Assembly (NCBI GenBank): GCA_016875225.1
Contig: VGRW01000026.1
Span: 1-41,264, forward strand
DNA: 41,264 nt
Origin: Deltaproteobacteria bacterium
GTDB lineage: Bacteria; Myxococcota_A; UBA9160; SZUA-336
Reading direction: 5' to 3'
The notes under the pieces are model-generated. The model did no database searches, was not told the DNA's origin, and worked only from the letters and a program-made list of their open reading frames with translations. Position 1 is the stretch's first letter. Each line of letters starts with the position of its first letter. This document shows, in pieces, positions 19,828-28,544 of the stretch. Made by a program: the position numbers and the translations under genes.

Positions 19828-20243
19828 TCCTCCGCGGGTCGGCGTCGCTCGCGCTTCGCGCCGCCGCGGCGCTTCTTCTCGACGATTCGCCGCTCGACCG
19901 CGCCGCGGCTGGGGCGGGTCGGCCGGCGCTTCAATCGCGGCTTTGCGACCTGGCGCAGCATGGACTGGAGCTTCTCGAGGCAGTCGTCGATGTTCCGGAG
20001 CCGATCGCGGTGGCGCTGGGACGAGATCACGAGCTCCCCGTCCGTGGTGATCCGGGTCGCGAACGTGCGCACGAAGCGCGCTCGCACGTCGGCGGGGATC
20101 GACGGGCTGCGCGACACGTCCCAGCGCAGCGTCGCCTTGGTCTCGGTCTTGTTCACGTTCTGCCCGCCCGGGCCGGAGCTTCGCGCGAAGCTGAAGACCA
20201 GCTCGCGCTCGGGAATCTCGAAGACCGGGGCCGCCGGAGCCAT
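19824..20243 (-). CDS. arfB: Alternative ribosome-rescue factor ArfB (YaeJ-type peptidyl-tRNA hydrolase)
   Basis: Codon-independent release factor of 139 residues that frees stalled non-stop ribosomes. The catalytic GGQ is at residues 26-28 in SSGPGGQNVNKTETKATLRW, exactly where E. coli ArfB has it. The C-terminal tail is strongly basic (KRRPTRPSRGAVERRIVEKKRRGGAKRERRRP), as needed to enter the mRNA channel. The ATG at 20243 is chosen because it gives this numbering; an upstream in-frame extension is unlikely. Together with prfC, two translation-termination factors lie in this window. Confidence 0.95.
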   Translation of the reverse strand: MAPAAPVFEIPERELVFSFARSSGPGGQNVNKTETKATLRWDVSRSPSIPADVRARFVRTFATRITTDGELVISSQRHRDRLRNIDDCLEKLQSMLRQVAKPRLKRRPTRPSRGAVERRIVEKKRRGGAKRERRRPAED

Positions 20244-20258
20244 CGCCCGAGGATAGCC

Positions 20259-20287
20259 TTGACCCGACCCGCATCGCCCGGAACACT
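20259..20287 (+). promoter_or_regulatory. Candidate promoter of the thioesterase gene (TTGACC, N17, AACACT)
   Basis: TTGACC at 20259-20264 is a good -35. Seventeen bases later AACACT (20282-20287) is a poor -10, ending six bases before the GTG start. Transcription would begin at or next to the start codon, fitting the apparent lack of a Shine-Dalgarno. Confidence 0.3.
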
Positions 20288-20293
20288 GCGCGC

Positions 20294-20731
20294 GTGCCAC
20301 GCCCTCCGAGTGATCCGCCGCCCGGCGCGAAGACCGCGACGATCGCCTACCGGGTGCCGTTCTACGACACCGATGCGATGCGCGTGGTCCACCACGCGCG
20401 CTACGTGCACTACCTGGAGCTCGCGCGGATCGAGTATCTCGACCTGCACGACCGCCCCTACCGCGAGTACGTCGCCGAAGGGCTGCACTTCGCCGTGACC
20501 GGCCTCGAGGTGCGCTACCAGCAGGCGGCCCGCTACGACGACCGGCTGCAGGTCACCTGCTGGCTCTCCTGGCTGAAGCGCGTGTCGCTGGCGATCGGCT
20601 ACGCGGTCCGTCGCGGCGACGAGCTGATCGCCACCGCGACGACCGAGCACGCGCTGGTCAGCGACGACGGCAAGCTCGTGGCGATTCCGCCCGCGCGCCG
20701 GGCGAAGTTCGCGGCCGCGCTCGCGCCCTAG
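20294..20731 (+). CDS. YbgC-like acyl-CoA thioesterase (4HBT hotdog fold)
   Basis: Hotdog-fold thioesterase of 145 residues. The 4-HBT signature YDTDAMRVVHHARYVHYLELARIEYL near residue 24 carries the catalytic acid (Asp27), and LEVRYQQAARYDDRLQVTCWLSWLKRVSLAIGYAV is the standard dimer strand region. It hydrolyses acyl-CoAs; the chain length is unknown. The GTG at 20294 is the only sensible start. It is divergent from arfB (50 bp) and its stop overlaps that of the flavoprotein gene on the other strand by four bases. Confidence 0.92.
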   Translation: MPRPPSDPPPGAKTATIAYRVPFYDTDAMRVVHHARYVHYLELARIEYLDLHDRPYREYVAEGLHFAVTGLEVRYQQAARYDDRLQVTCWLSWLKRVSLAIGYAVRRGDELIATATTEHALVSDDGKLVAIPPARRAKFAAALAP

Positions 20732-21933
20732 TCGGAGGCGGCGGCGATCGCGTCATCGAGCGAGGCCCGCGCGGCGATCAGCCGCCGGTACTTCGCGAGG
20801 TCGCGCGGCCGGCTGAAGCAGAGCGCCCCGGTGAGCCGCCCCGCGCGACCGTAGAGCGCGGTGAACCTGCGCTCGGCCGGCGAGCCGGCGACGATGCGGA
20901 TCTCGTCGTCGCCGCGCATCCGGCCGGCGAACTGGATCTTCACGCCGAACTGATCCGACCAGAAGAACGGAACCGGCGCGAACGGCTCCGCGCCGGCCGC
21001 GCTGCCCGCCAGGCGCTCGGCCACGTACACGCCCTGCTCCACCGCGTTGCTCCAGTGCTCGACGCGCATCGTCTCGTCGAAGAGCGGATTGCGCCAGCGC
21101 GCGACGTCGCCGGCGGCGAACACGCCCGGCGGGCCGGCCGCGCAGTGCTGGTCGCAGACCACCCCGTCGTCGAGGCGCAGACCCGAGCCACTGAGCCAGC
21201 CCGTCTCGGGAACGGCGCCGATCCCGACCACGACCACGTCCGCCGGGACGCGCGTCCCGTCGCTGAGCACCACGCGCTCGACTCGCCCGTCGCCCTCGAT
21301 CGCCGCCACGCCGACGCCGCAGCGCAGGTCCACGCCGTTCTCGCGCTGCAGCTCCGCGCAGAGCGCGCCCATGCGCAGACCGAGCCCGCGCAGGAGCGGC
21401 ACCGCGAGCGGCTCGATCGCAATCACTTCGAGGCCGCGACTCCGGCACGCGGCCGCGACCTCCGCGCCGATGAATCCGGCCCCGACCACGAGCACGCGCG
21501 GCGAGCGCTCCAGCGCTGCGCGCAGGGCGAGCGCATCATCGAGCGTGCGCAACAGGTGCACGCCGGCGAGATCGGGCTGATTCGGGAGCCTTCGCGCGGC
21601 GGATCCGGTCGCGATCACGAGCGCGTCGTAGCGCTCGCGACGGCCGTCGGCGAAGGCGACCGTTCGCGCGGCGACGTCGAGCGCGGTGGCGCGGAGCCCG
21701 AGGCGCAGGTCGAGGCGCAGGTCGGCGAACGGCTGCCTTCGCAGCGGCAGCTTGTCCGCGTCCCAGCGCCCTTGAAGGATCTCCTTCGAGAGCGGCGGGC
21801 GATCGTACGGAAGGTGTTTCTCGGCGCCGGCCAGCAGGATCTCGCCGCCGAAGCCGAGCCGCCGCAGCGACTCGACCGCGCGAAGCCCCGCGAGCGACGC
21901 GCCGACGACGACGATCCTGTCGAGCCCGGACAT
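20728..21933 (-). CDS. NAD(P)/FAD-dependent ferredoxin/rubredoxin reductase-type oxidoreductase
   Basis: Flavoprotein of 401 residues in the class that transfers electrons from NAD(P)H to ferredoxin or rubredoxin for oxygenases. The FAD site is IVVVGASLAGLRAVESLRR at the N-terminus, ATGSAARRLP marks the mid domain, VLVVGAGFIGAEVAAACRSRG is the NAD(P) site, and GVFAAGDVARWRNP the second FAD motif. The C-terminal reductase domain begins near VPFFWSDQFGVKIQFAGR. The start is 17 bp after the cyclophilin stop on the same strand, so it probably ends a five-gene transcript. Its redox partner is not in the window. Confidence 0.93.
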   Translation of the reverse strand: MSGLDRIVVVGASLAGLRAVESLRRLGFGGEILLAGAEKHLPYDRPPLSKEILQGRWDADKLPLRRQPFADLRLDLRLGLRATALDVAARTVAFADGRRERYDALVIATGSAARRLPNQPDLAGVHLLRTLDDALALRAALERSPRVLVVGAGFIGAEVAAACRSRGLEVIAIEPLAVPLLRGLGLRMGALCAELQRENGVDLRCGVGVAAIEGDGRVERVVLSDGTRVPADVVVVGIGAVPETGWLSGSGLRLDDGVVCDQHCAAGPPGVFAAGDVARWRNPLFDETMRVEHWSNAVEQGVYVAERLAGSAAGAEPFAPVPFFWSDQFGVKIQFAGRMRGDDEIRIVAGSPAERRFTALYGRAGRLTGALCFSRPRDLAKYRRLIAARASLDDAIAAASD

Positions 21934-21950
21934 CGCGCCGAGCGTAGCGG

Positions 21951-22625
21951 CTAGTCGACCCGGATGGTCGCCTTCTTGATCTCGAGCTTCTCCTTGGTCG
22001 TGCCGCTGGGCGAGCCCGCCTTCTCGAGCGCCCCGACGGTGTCCATGCCCTTCACGACCTCGCCGAAGACGGTGTGCTTGCCGTCGAGATAGTTCGTCGG
22101 GACGAAGGTCAGGAAGAACTGGCTGCCGTCGGTGCCGGGGCCCGCGTTCGCCATCGAGAGCATGCCGGGCTTGGAGTGCGACGCGCCGCCGAACTCGCCG
22201 TCGTAGCGGTAGCCGGGTCCCCCGCGTCCCGAGCCGGTGGGATCGCCGCCCTGCGCCATGAAGCCGGGAATCACGCGGTGGAAGATCACGCCGTCGTAGA
22301 AGCCGAGGTTCGTCAGGTAGATCGTGCTGGTCACGTGCATCGGCGCCGAGTCGGCGAAGAGCTGCACCTCGATCGGACCCTTGTTGGTGTCGAGCACCCA
22401 GACGTACTTCTTGCCCTTGGTGAAGCTCACCTGCGCGGGCTTGGGCAGGCGCTCCTTCCAGCGGTCGGCGTTCTTGTCGATCTTGGCGCTCGCGATCTGT
22501 GCGTCGACTGCGGCGATCGCCGGGTCCGTTGCGGCCATGGGCTTCTCCTCTGCGGCGATTGCCGGCGTGATGGATCCGAACAGGCTGAGTGCCGCGACGA
22601 TCGCGGCGAGAATCGATCGGTGCAT
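21951..22625 (-). CDS. Exported cyclophilin-type peptidyl-prolyl cis-trans isomerase
   Basis: Cyclophilin of 224 residues with an N-terminal signal peptide (about residues 1-25, ending TPAIAA), so periplasmic. A hydrophilic segment of about 60 residues precedes the catalytic domain. The active-site motifs are [34 protein letters not shown] and [16 protein letters not shown]. The usual tryptophan of cyclosporin-sensitive forms is replaced by Leu in YLDGKH. AAGGAGA precedes the ATG at 22625. It lies 14 bp downstream of the acyl-CoA dehydrogenase gene and is probably co-transcribed, though no functional link is evident. Confidence 0.95.
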   Translation of the reverse strand: MHRSILAAIVAALSLFGSITPAIAAEEKPMAATDPAIAAVDAQIASAKIDKNADRWKERLPKPAQVSFTKGKKYVWVLDTNKGPIEVQLFADSAPMHVTSTIYLTNLGFYDGVIFHRVIPGFMAQGGDPTGSGRGGPGYRYDGEFGGASHSKPGMLSMANAGPGTDGSQFFLTFVPTNYLDGKHTVFGEVVKGMDTVGALEKAGSPSGTTKEKLEIKKATIRVD

Positions 22626-22639
22626 GCGTAGCGTCTCCT

Positions 22640-23797
22640 TCAGGTGAGGTCGAGCCCGAGATTTCGCGCGATGATGCGCTTCATGATCTCGTTGGTGCCG
22701 GCGTAGATCGACTGCACGGCCGCGTCGGCGTAGTCGGTCGAGATCGGGTACTCGAGCATGAAGCCGTATCCGCCGTGCAGCTGAAGGCACTCGGAGGTGA
22801 GGCGCTTCTGCAGATCCGTGGTCCACCACTTCGCCATCGAGACCTCGGTCACGATGTTCTCCTTGCGCACGTGCGCGGCGAGGAGCTTGTCGGTGAAGGC
22901 CTGGCCGACCTCGACCTCGGTGGCGAGCTCGGCCAGCCGGAACTGGATGTGCTGGAAGCCCGCGATCGGCTGGCCGAACGCGCGACGCTGCTTCACGTAC
23001 TCCATGGTGTCGTCGAGCGCGCGCCGGCACGAGGCGATCGACGCGACCGCGATGCAGAGCCGCTCCTGCTGCAGCTTCTGCATCAGCTGCTTGAATCCGC
23101 GGCCTTCGTGGCCGCCGAGCAGGTTCGCCACGGGCACGCGGCAGTCCTGGAAGAACAGCTCGCTGGTGTCCTGGCCGCGCAGGCCGAGCTTGTCGAGCTT
23201 GCGCCCGCGCACGAAGCCGGGCGTCTTCGCCTCGACGAGGAGCAGGCTGATGCCGCGGTGCGGCGGGTCGGACGCGGGGTCGGTCTTGGCGACCACGACG
23301 AACAGGTCGCCGATCTGTCCGTTCGAGATGAAAGTCTTGGAGCCGTTCAGGACGTAGGCGTCGCCGTCGCGGATCGCGGTCGTCTGCACGTTGGCCAGGT
23401 CCGAGCCCGTGCCCGGCTCGGTCATCGCGATGCCGAGGATGATCTCGCCGCGGATCGCGCCGGGCAGGTACTTCGCCTTCTGCTCGGGAGTTCCGAACTC
23501 GGTGATGTACGGCATGCAGATGTCGGCGTGCAGCGACGCCATCAGCGCGTGCGCGCGCAGGTACGAGAGCTCCTCCATCACGATCGCGTCGAAGAGGAAA
23601 TCGCCCCCGGCCCCGCCGTACTCCTCGGGCGCGTCGCCGCCGAAGAAACCCTCTTCGCCCATGCGCCGCCAGCTCTCGCGGTCGCTCATGCCCTTCTCGT
23701 TCCAGCCCGCGATCTTCGGCTCGATCTCGCTCTTGGCAAAGCGTTTGAACTGCTCCCGGAACAGCTCGTGCTCGTCGCTGAAGATGTCTCGCTTCAT
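22640..23797 (-). CDS. Acyl-CoA dehydrogenase, long-chain (LCAD-like) type
   Basis: FAD-dependent acyl-CoA dehydrogenase of 385 residues, catalysing the first step of beta-oxidation. Seen are [17 protein letters not shown] (FAD/substrate), [11 protein letters not shown]-type [25 protein letters not shown] and [14 protein letters not shown]. The position holding the catalytic Glu in short/medium-chain enzymes reads YAGTNEIM, so the base is instead Glu245 in KLQQERL, the arrangement of long-chain and isovaleryl enzymes. The ATG at 23797 has GGAGG upstream. The cyclophilin gene follows after 14 bp. Confidence 0.95.
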   Translation of the reverse strand: MKRDIFSDEHELFREQFKRFAKSEIEPKIAGWNEKGMSDRESWRRMGEEGFFGGDAPEEYGGAGGDFLFDAIVMEELSYLRAHALMASLHADICMPYITEFGTPEQKAKYLPGAIRGEIILGIAMTEPGTGSDLANVQTTAIRDGDAYVLNGSKTFISNGQIGDLFVVVAKTDPASDPPHRGISLLLVEAKTPGFVRGRKLDKLGLRGQDTSELFFQDCRVPVANLLGGHEGRGFKQLMQKLQQERLCIAVASIASCRRALDDTMEYVKQRRAFGQPIAGFQHIQFRLAELATEVEVGQAFTDKLLAAHVRKENIVTEVSMAKWWTTDLQKRLTSECLQLHGGYGFMLEYPISTDYADAAVQSIYAGTNEIMKRIIARNLGLDLT

Positions 23798-23882
23798 GGG
23801 GGTGGCCTCCGGACGGGTGGCGCGATTTTGGGAGAATTCCGCCGTGGCCGCTAGTCGGCGCGGGCATGCGCGACCGCGGCGA

Positions 23883-24812
23883 CTACGGCTCGAGCACGAC
23901 CTTGATCGCCCCCGAGGCTCGGCTCGCGGCGGTGGCAAAGGCCTCGGCCGCGGCGTCGAGCGGGAAGCGGTGCGTGATGATCGCGCGCGGCAGCTCGGGC
24001 GTGGCCGCGAGCGTGGCGGCCGCAGCGTCGATGTCGCGGCTCACCGCGCCGCGCGAGTAGAGGAAGGCCGGCATCAGCGTGACTTCCTTCATGCCCATCG
24101 CGAGGCCCGGCATGCCGACCGGCTGCCAGTAGATTCCCGGGATCGAGACCTTGCCGCCGGGCTTTGCGAGCTCGACCGCCTGCGCGAGCGCACTCTCGCT
24201 GCCCGCGGCCTCCACCACCAGGTCGTACTGCCCGCTGACCTGTGTCGCGCCGAGCCGCTCGCCCGCCGCACGCTGCGCGTCGTAGCGGGCCACGAGCGCG
24301 ACTTCGGCGCCGCTCGCGCGCACCGCCGCGACGGCGCAGAGCCCGATCGTTCCGCCTCCGACCACCGCGACGCGCTGGCTCGCGCGCAGCCCAGCGCGGC
24401 GCAGCGCGTACACCATCACCGCGAGCGGCTCGACCAGCGACGCGTCGCGAAGCGGCAACCCGCTCGGGAGCGGCACCAGCGCGCGCGCAGGAACGAGCAT
24501 CTCGTCGGCCATTCCGCCGTCTCGCCCCACGCCGTGGAACATCGCAGCGCCTTCGACGCAGAGGTTGTAGTCCCCGGCCCGGCACGGCTCGCAGCGCCCG
24601 CAGGGCGACATCGGCTCGACGGCCACGGGCTTTCCGTCGTCGGTGACTCCTGCGATCTCGTGTCCGAGCGTGACCCCCTGCACCTGCCCGAGCATGTGCA
24701 GGTCCGAGCCGCACACCCCCGCCGTCGCAACGCGCACTCGCACGCCCGGCCCCGACGGCTCCGGCAGCACGACGACCCGGACTTCACGTCCCGTGCAACG
24801 CACCGCGCGCAT
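23883..24812 (-). CDS. Zinc-dependent alcohol dehydrogenase (MDR superfamily)
   Basis: Medium-chain dehydrogenase of 309 residues, shorter than the usual 340. Catalytic-zinc residues are Cys34 in GVCGSDLH and the GHE at 50-52. The structural zinc site is Cys81, Cys84, Cys87 and Cys95 (SPCGRCEPCRAGDYNLC). The NAD(P) site is VAVVGGGTIGLCAVAAV. The ATG at 24812 has AGGGGAG upstream and is preferred over an ATG 30 bases further out. It follows the aldo/keto reductase gene by 47 bp. Possible activities include sorbitol or threonine dehydrogenase-like oxidation; the substrate is not determinable. Confidence 0.93.
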   Translation of the reverse strand: MRAVRCTGREVRVVVLPEPSGPGVRVRVATAGVCGSDLHMLGQVQGVTLGHEIAGVTDDGKPVAVEPMSPCGRCEPCRAGDYNLCVEGAAMFHGVGRDGGMADEMLVPARALVPLPSGLPLRDASLVEPLAVMVYALRRAGLRASQRVAVVGGGTIGLCAVAAVRASGAEVALVARYDAQRAAGERLGATQVSGQYDLVVEAAGSESALAQAVELAKPGGKVSIPGIYWQPVGMPGLAMGMKEVTLMPAFLYSRGAVSRDIDAAAATLAATPELPRAIITHRFPLDAAAEAFATAASRASGAIKVVLEP

Positions 24813-24859
24813 CGCGACTCCCCTCTCGTGCGAAGCGTACACGAGTCCTGCCCGGCGGC

Positions 24860-25741
24860 TCAGATCGAATCGGAGACCCCGCGAACGAAGAGCGGCTCGA
24901 CGCCGAGCGCGCGGGCGTCCGCGCGCATCTCCGCGTCGGCTGGCAGCGCGATCGGCTGCGACGCCGCTTCGAGCACCGCGTCGAGCAACGTCGCGTCACT
25001 CGAGGTGTCGAGGAAGAGTCCCGGACGCGCGAGCACGTAGTGGACCGCCCGCCGCAGCGCCTCGCGATCCCGGATCGGCATGTACCAGCTGAAGCGCTTT
25101 TCGGCGTCGGCCTCGGTCCAGCGACGGCGCGCGATCGACTTGATGGTCTGCAATGCGACGCCGTTCTCGCGGCAGAGCACGTACAGCGCCTCGAAGTCCC
25201 GCGCGTACTCGGCCTGCTCCATCATGGAGTGGTTGTAGGGGGCCAGCACGGAGTCGAAGGGGAACCGCTCGAGGCTCTTCAGGTGCATCGCGGCGGCGCG
25301 CGTGCCGTGGCCCGTCACGCCGATGAAGCGGACGAGCCCTTCGGCGCGCGCCTCCACCAGCGCGTCCAGCGCGCCGCCCGGCCCGAGCGCCGTCTCCCAC
25401 TCGACCTCGTCGACCAGGTTGTGCATCTGGATCAGGTCGACGGAGCGGACGTCGAGGCGCGCGAGCGAACGCATCAGCTCGTTGCGGGCGGCGTCGGCGG
25501 TGCGCTGCCCCGTCTTGGTCGCGAGGAAGAACGCGCTTCGGTGACGCTTCAGGAACGCTGCGAGGCGCAGCTCCGAGTCGCCGTAGCTCGCCGCCGTGTC
25601 GATGTGATTCACGCCGAACGCGAGCAGCTTCTCGAGCACCGCGTCGGCACGCGCCTGACTCATTCCGCCGAGCGCCGCTGCGCCGAACAGCGTCCGGCTC
25701 GAGAGGTGGCCGGTGCGGCCGAAGGGAATCCGTTCGATCAT
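24860..25741 (-). CDS. Aldo/keto reductase
   Basis: TIM-barrel NAD(P)H oxidoreductase of 293 residues. The catalytic tetrad is readable: Asp and Tyr in GVNHIDTAASYGDSE, Lys in LATKTGQ and His in LIQMHNLVDEVEW. The middle segment GLVRFIGVTGHGTRAAAM matches the branch of AKRs often annotated as predicted oxidoreductases. The ATG at 25741 starts MIERIPFGRTG, the family N-terminus. It heads the minus-strand gene run down to 20728 and is divergent from the SDR gene, with 109 bp between starts. Confidence 0.93.
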   Translation of the reverse strand: MIERIPFGRTGHLSSRTLFGAAALGGMSQARADAVLEKLLAFGVNHIDTAASYGDSELRLAAFLKRHRSAFFLATKTGQRTADAARNELMRSLARLDVRSVDLIQMHNLVDEVEWETALGPGGALDALVEARAEGLVRFIGVTGHGTRAAAMHLKSLERFPFDSVLAPYNHSMMEQAEYARDFEALYVLCRENGVALQTIKSIARRRWTEADAEKRFSWYMPIRDREALRRAVHYVLARPGLFLDTSSDATLLDAVLEAASQPIALPADAEMRADARALGVEPLFVRGVSDSI

Positions 25742-25850
25742 GGCAGCGCCTTCCCCGGAGGTCGACCCAAGCAAGCCTACTCGATCGAGAGCTCCGCTGG
25801 TGGAATCCCCCTCGTGCGTCGTATCCTCGATTCCAAAGAGGAGGGGTTCC

Positions 25851-26660
25851 ATGCCAATGCCAAAGGTCGTCCTCGTCACCGGCGCGTCGTCCGGGTTCGG
25901 CCGTTGCATCGCGCGAACGCTCGCCGCGCGCGGGCACCACGTGTACGGCACGAGCCGTGCGCCTGCGGGTGACGACGGCGCGGTCCGAGTGCTGCCGCTC
26001 GACGTCGCCTCCGACGACTCCACGCGAAGCTGTGTCGAGGCGCTGCTCGCCGCCGAGGGCCGCATCGACGTTCTGGTCAACAACGCCGGCGTCGGCCTGT
26101 GCGGCTCGGTCGAGGACACCGGACTCGACGAGGTCCGCTGGCAGATGGAGACGAACTTCTTCGGCGCCGTGCGAATGATTCGCGCCGTGCTTCCGCAGAT
26201 GCGCGCGCAGCGGGCCGGACGACTGATCGCGATCGGCTCGCTGGGAGGCCTGGTCGGCATGCCGTACCAGCCGTTCTACAGCGCCAGCAAGTTCGCCCTC
26301 GAGGGTCTGAACGAGGCGCTGCGACTGGAGCTCGCGGGAAGCGGAATCGACGCCACCTCGATCACGCCGGGCGACTTCAAGACGGGCTTCACCGCCGCTC
26401 GCGTCTTCGCGCGCGAGTCGCGCTCGCCCGCGCACCGGGAGCGCATGGAGCGGGTCGTCTCGATCTACGAGCGCGACGAGCGAAACGGCGCGGATCCGCA
26501 GCGCGTCGCCGATCTGGTGGCGAAGCTCGTGGCGGCGCCGCGCGTCGGCGTCCGCTACTCGGTCGGGCGCTGGGACCAGCGCGCCGCGGTGTTCGCGAAG
26601 CGGCTGCTGCCCGCGGCGCTCTTCGAACGAGTCCTCGCATCCACCTACTCGATCCGCTGA
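25851..26660 (+). CDS. SDR family oxidoreductase
   Basis: Classical SDR of 269 residues. TGASSGFGR near residue 12 is the cofactor loop, VLVNNAGVGLCG the central strand, IGSLGG carries the Ser, and YSASKFALEGL the Tyr/Lys pair. The C-terminal part with ITPGDFKTGF and a long helical tail resembles hydroxysteroid/retinol-type SDRs. The ATG at 25851 has a strong GAGGAGGGG Shine-Dalgarno and TATCCT (25822-25827) as a possible -10. The flavoprotein gene follows after 13 bp and is likely co-transcribed. Confidence 0.93.
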   Translation: MPMPKVVLVTGASSGFGRCIARTLAARGHHVYGTSRAPAGDDGAVRVLPLDVASDDSTRSCVEALLAAEGRIDVLVNNAGVGLCGSVEDTGLDEVRWQMETNFFGAVRMIRAVLPQMRAQRAGRLIAIGSLGGLVGMPYQPFYSASKFALEGLNEALRLELAGSGIDATSITPGDFKTGFTAARVFARESRSPAHRERMERVVSIYERDERNGADPQRVADLVAKLVAAPRVGVRYSVGRWDQRAAVFAKRLLPAALFERVLASTYSIR

Positions 26661-26673
26661 GGGGCGAACGCAG

Positions 26674-27996
26674 ATGCAGCTCCCATTCACCGAAGGCAGC
26701 TTCTGGCTCGAGCCGCCCGTGCAGCTCGCGCCCCGGCTCGAAGGCGATCTGCGCTGCGACGTGGCCGTGGTCGGTGGCGGCATCACGGGGATGTGCGCCG
26801 CCCTGCGGCTCGCCGAGCGCGGAGTCGACGTGGCGCTCGTGGAGGCGGAGTTCTGCGGCGCGGGCGCGAGCGGCCGGAACGCGGGGCACGTCACGCCGAC
26901 GATCGGCAAGGACATCGTGAGCGTGATCCGGCAGGCCGGCCGCGAGCGCGGCGCACGCCTGATCCGCTTCGCCGAGCGCGCCGTCGAGTTCTGGGAGGAG
27001 ACGATCGCCAGCCGCGGCATCGAATGCGAGTACGTGCGCAGCGGGAACGTGGTCGCCGGCGTGCATCCGCGCCACCGCGAGCCGCTGCGCAAGAGCGCCG
27101 AGCTGGCGCGCGAGCTCGGCGTGAAGGCGAGCTTCCTCGACGAGGCCGCCATGCGCGCGCGCGGACTTCCGCCCGCGTTCCGCTTCGGCGTGCTGGAAGG
27201 CTGTGGCGGGCACATGCACCCGGGCAAGTACGGGCTCGGCCTGCGGCGCGCGCTGCTCGCGTCCGGCGCGCGCGTGTTCGAGCAGACACCCGTGCAGACC
27301 TTGCAGCTGCGAAGCGAGCCGCGCGTCGAGACGGCAGGCGGATCGCTTCGCGCGCGCAAGCTGCTGCTCTGCACGAACGCCTACACGCCCGTGGCGTTTC
27401 GCCTGCTGCGCCACAAGATGGTTCCTGCGCGGGTGCACCAGTTCATCACAAGGCCACTCACCTCCGCCGAGCGCGACTCACTCGGCTGGCGCGGCGGGGA
27501 GGCGATCTACACCGCGCACGAGATCCTCGAGAACTACCGGATCACGGCGGACGGCCGCGTGGTCGGCGGGTCGAAGGACGTGAACGTCGCGTTCGGAAAC
27601 CGCCTTCCGGAAGCCTGCCAGCCGGATTCGTTCCGTCTGATCGAGCGCGCCTTCCGCGAGCGCTTCCCCACCCTCTCCGGCGTTCCGATCGAGCGCTACT
27701 GGGGCGGCTACATCGCGATCACCCTGGATTTCCTTCCCGTCCACGGCGCGCTCGCCGGCGGCCAGGCCCTCTACTACGGCGGCTGCAACGGGCACGGCGT
27801 TCCGACCTGCACGCTGATGGGCGCAACGCTCGCGGACGAGGCGCTCGGCGAGAAGGCGGAGATCGCCCGCGCGCTCGACCGCTTCGAGCTGCCGTGGCCA
27901 CCCGAGCCACTGCGCTGGCTCGGCGGCCAGGCGCTGCTCTGGTATCTGCGGCGCGCCGACCGGCGCGTCGACGACGAGCTGCGCGCCGGCGCCTGA
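26674..27996 (+). CDS. FAD-dependent amine/amino acid oxidase (DadA/PuuB-like)
   Basis: DAO-family flavoprotein of 440 residues. The N-terminal FAD motif is VAVVGGGITGMCAALRLAERG, followed by GASGRNAGHVTP, a typical DadA/PuuB segment, and GGYIAITLDFLPVHG plus YYGGCNGHGVPTC at the C-terminal FAD site. Related enzymes oxidise gamma-glutamylputrescine, D-amino acids or N-methyl amino acids. The extra N-terminal FWLEPPVQLAPRLEGDLRCD resembles the PuuB type. The exact amine is unknown. It probably forms a two-gene operon with the preceding SDR. Confidence 0.93.
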   Translation: MQLPFTEGSFWLEPPVQLAPRLEGDLRCDVAVVGGGITGMCAALRLAERGVDVALVEAEFCGAGASGRNAGHVTPTIGKDIVSVIRQAGRERGARLIRFAERAVEFWEETIASRGIECEYVRSGNVVAGVHPRHREPLRKSAELARELGVKASFLDEAAMRARGLPPAFRFGVLEGCGGHMHPGKYGLGLRRALLASGARVFEQTPVQTLQLRSEPRVETAGGSLRARKLLLCTNAYTPVAFRLLRHKMVPARVHQFITRPLTSAERDSLGWRGGEAIYTAHEILENYRITADGRVVGGSKDVNVAFGNRLPEACQPDSFRLIERAFRERFPTLSGVPIERYWGGYIAITLDFLPVHGALAGGQALYYGGCNGHGVPTCTLMGATLADEALGEKAEIARALDRFELPWPPEPLRWLGGQALLWYLRRADRRVDDELRAGA

Positions 27997-28007
27997 ACGG
28001 CAGAGTT

Positions 28008-28508
28008 TCAGGGAACGAGCGGCTTCTCGAGCTGCCACGATCCGACGTCGATCCAGCGCTCGTGCTTCCAGCCGACCCGGCGCAGATGGCCGACCTTCTC
28101 GAAGCCGAGCGATTCGTGCAGGCGCACGCTCGCGTCGTTGGGCAGCGCGATCGCGCCGATCAGGCTCGTGTACCCGAGCGCGAAGATGCGCGAGATCGTC
28201 TCTCGGTAGAGCGGCTTGCCGAGCCCCTGCCCCTGCAATCCGTTGCGCAGGTAGATCGTCGACTCAGTGGCGAAGCGGTACGCCGCGCGCTCGCGGAACC
28301 GACCCGCACAGGCGTAGCCGAGAATCTCTCCGCCGCGCGCGTGGACGAGCCACTCGTGCTGCGACAGCGTGCTCGCGATGCGCTGCGCCATCTCGGAGTC
28401 CGAGACCGGATCGACCTCGAAGGTGATCACGGTGTTCTCGACGTACCAGTTGTAGATGCGCGAGATCGCGGGAGCGTCCGCGAGCGTCGCGCGGCGGATT
28501 TCGTCCAT
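28008..28508 (-). CDS. GNAT N-acetyltransferase, phosphinothricin acetyltransferase (Pat)-like
   Basis: Acetyltransferase of 166 residues closely following the Pat/YncA layout: RRATLADAPAISRIYNWYVENTVITFEVDP at the N-terminus, GYACAGRFRERAAYRFATESTIYL, the acetyl-CoA loop RNGLQGQGLGKPLY, and VRLHESLGFEKVGHLRRVGWKHERWIDVG at the C-terminus. Family members acetylate phosphinothricin, methionine derivatives or similar amino acids. It lies 36 bp downstream of the KimA-like transporter gene on the same strand and may be read from the riboswitch-controlled transcript. Confidence 0.93.
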   Translation of the reverse strand: MDEIRRATLADAPAISRIYNWYVENTVITFEVDPVSDSEMAQRIASTLSQHEWLVHARGGEILGYACAGRFRERAAYRFATESTIYLRNGLQGQGLGKPLYRETISRIFALGYTSLIGAIALPNDASVRLHESLGFEKVGHLRRVGWKHERWIDVGSWQLEKPLVP

Positions 28509-28544
28509 CGCTCCATGTTACGCGATCGACACCTTCGCGGGCCG

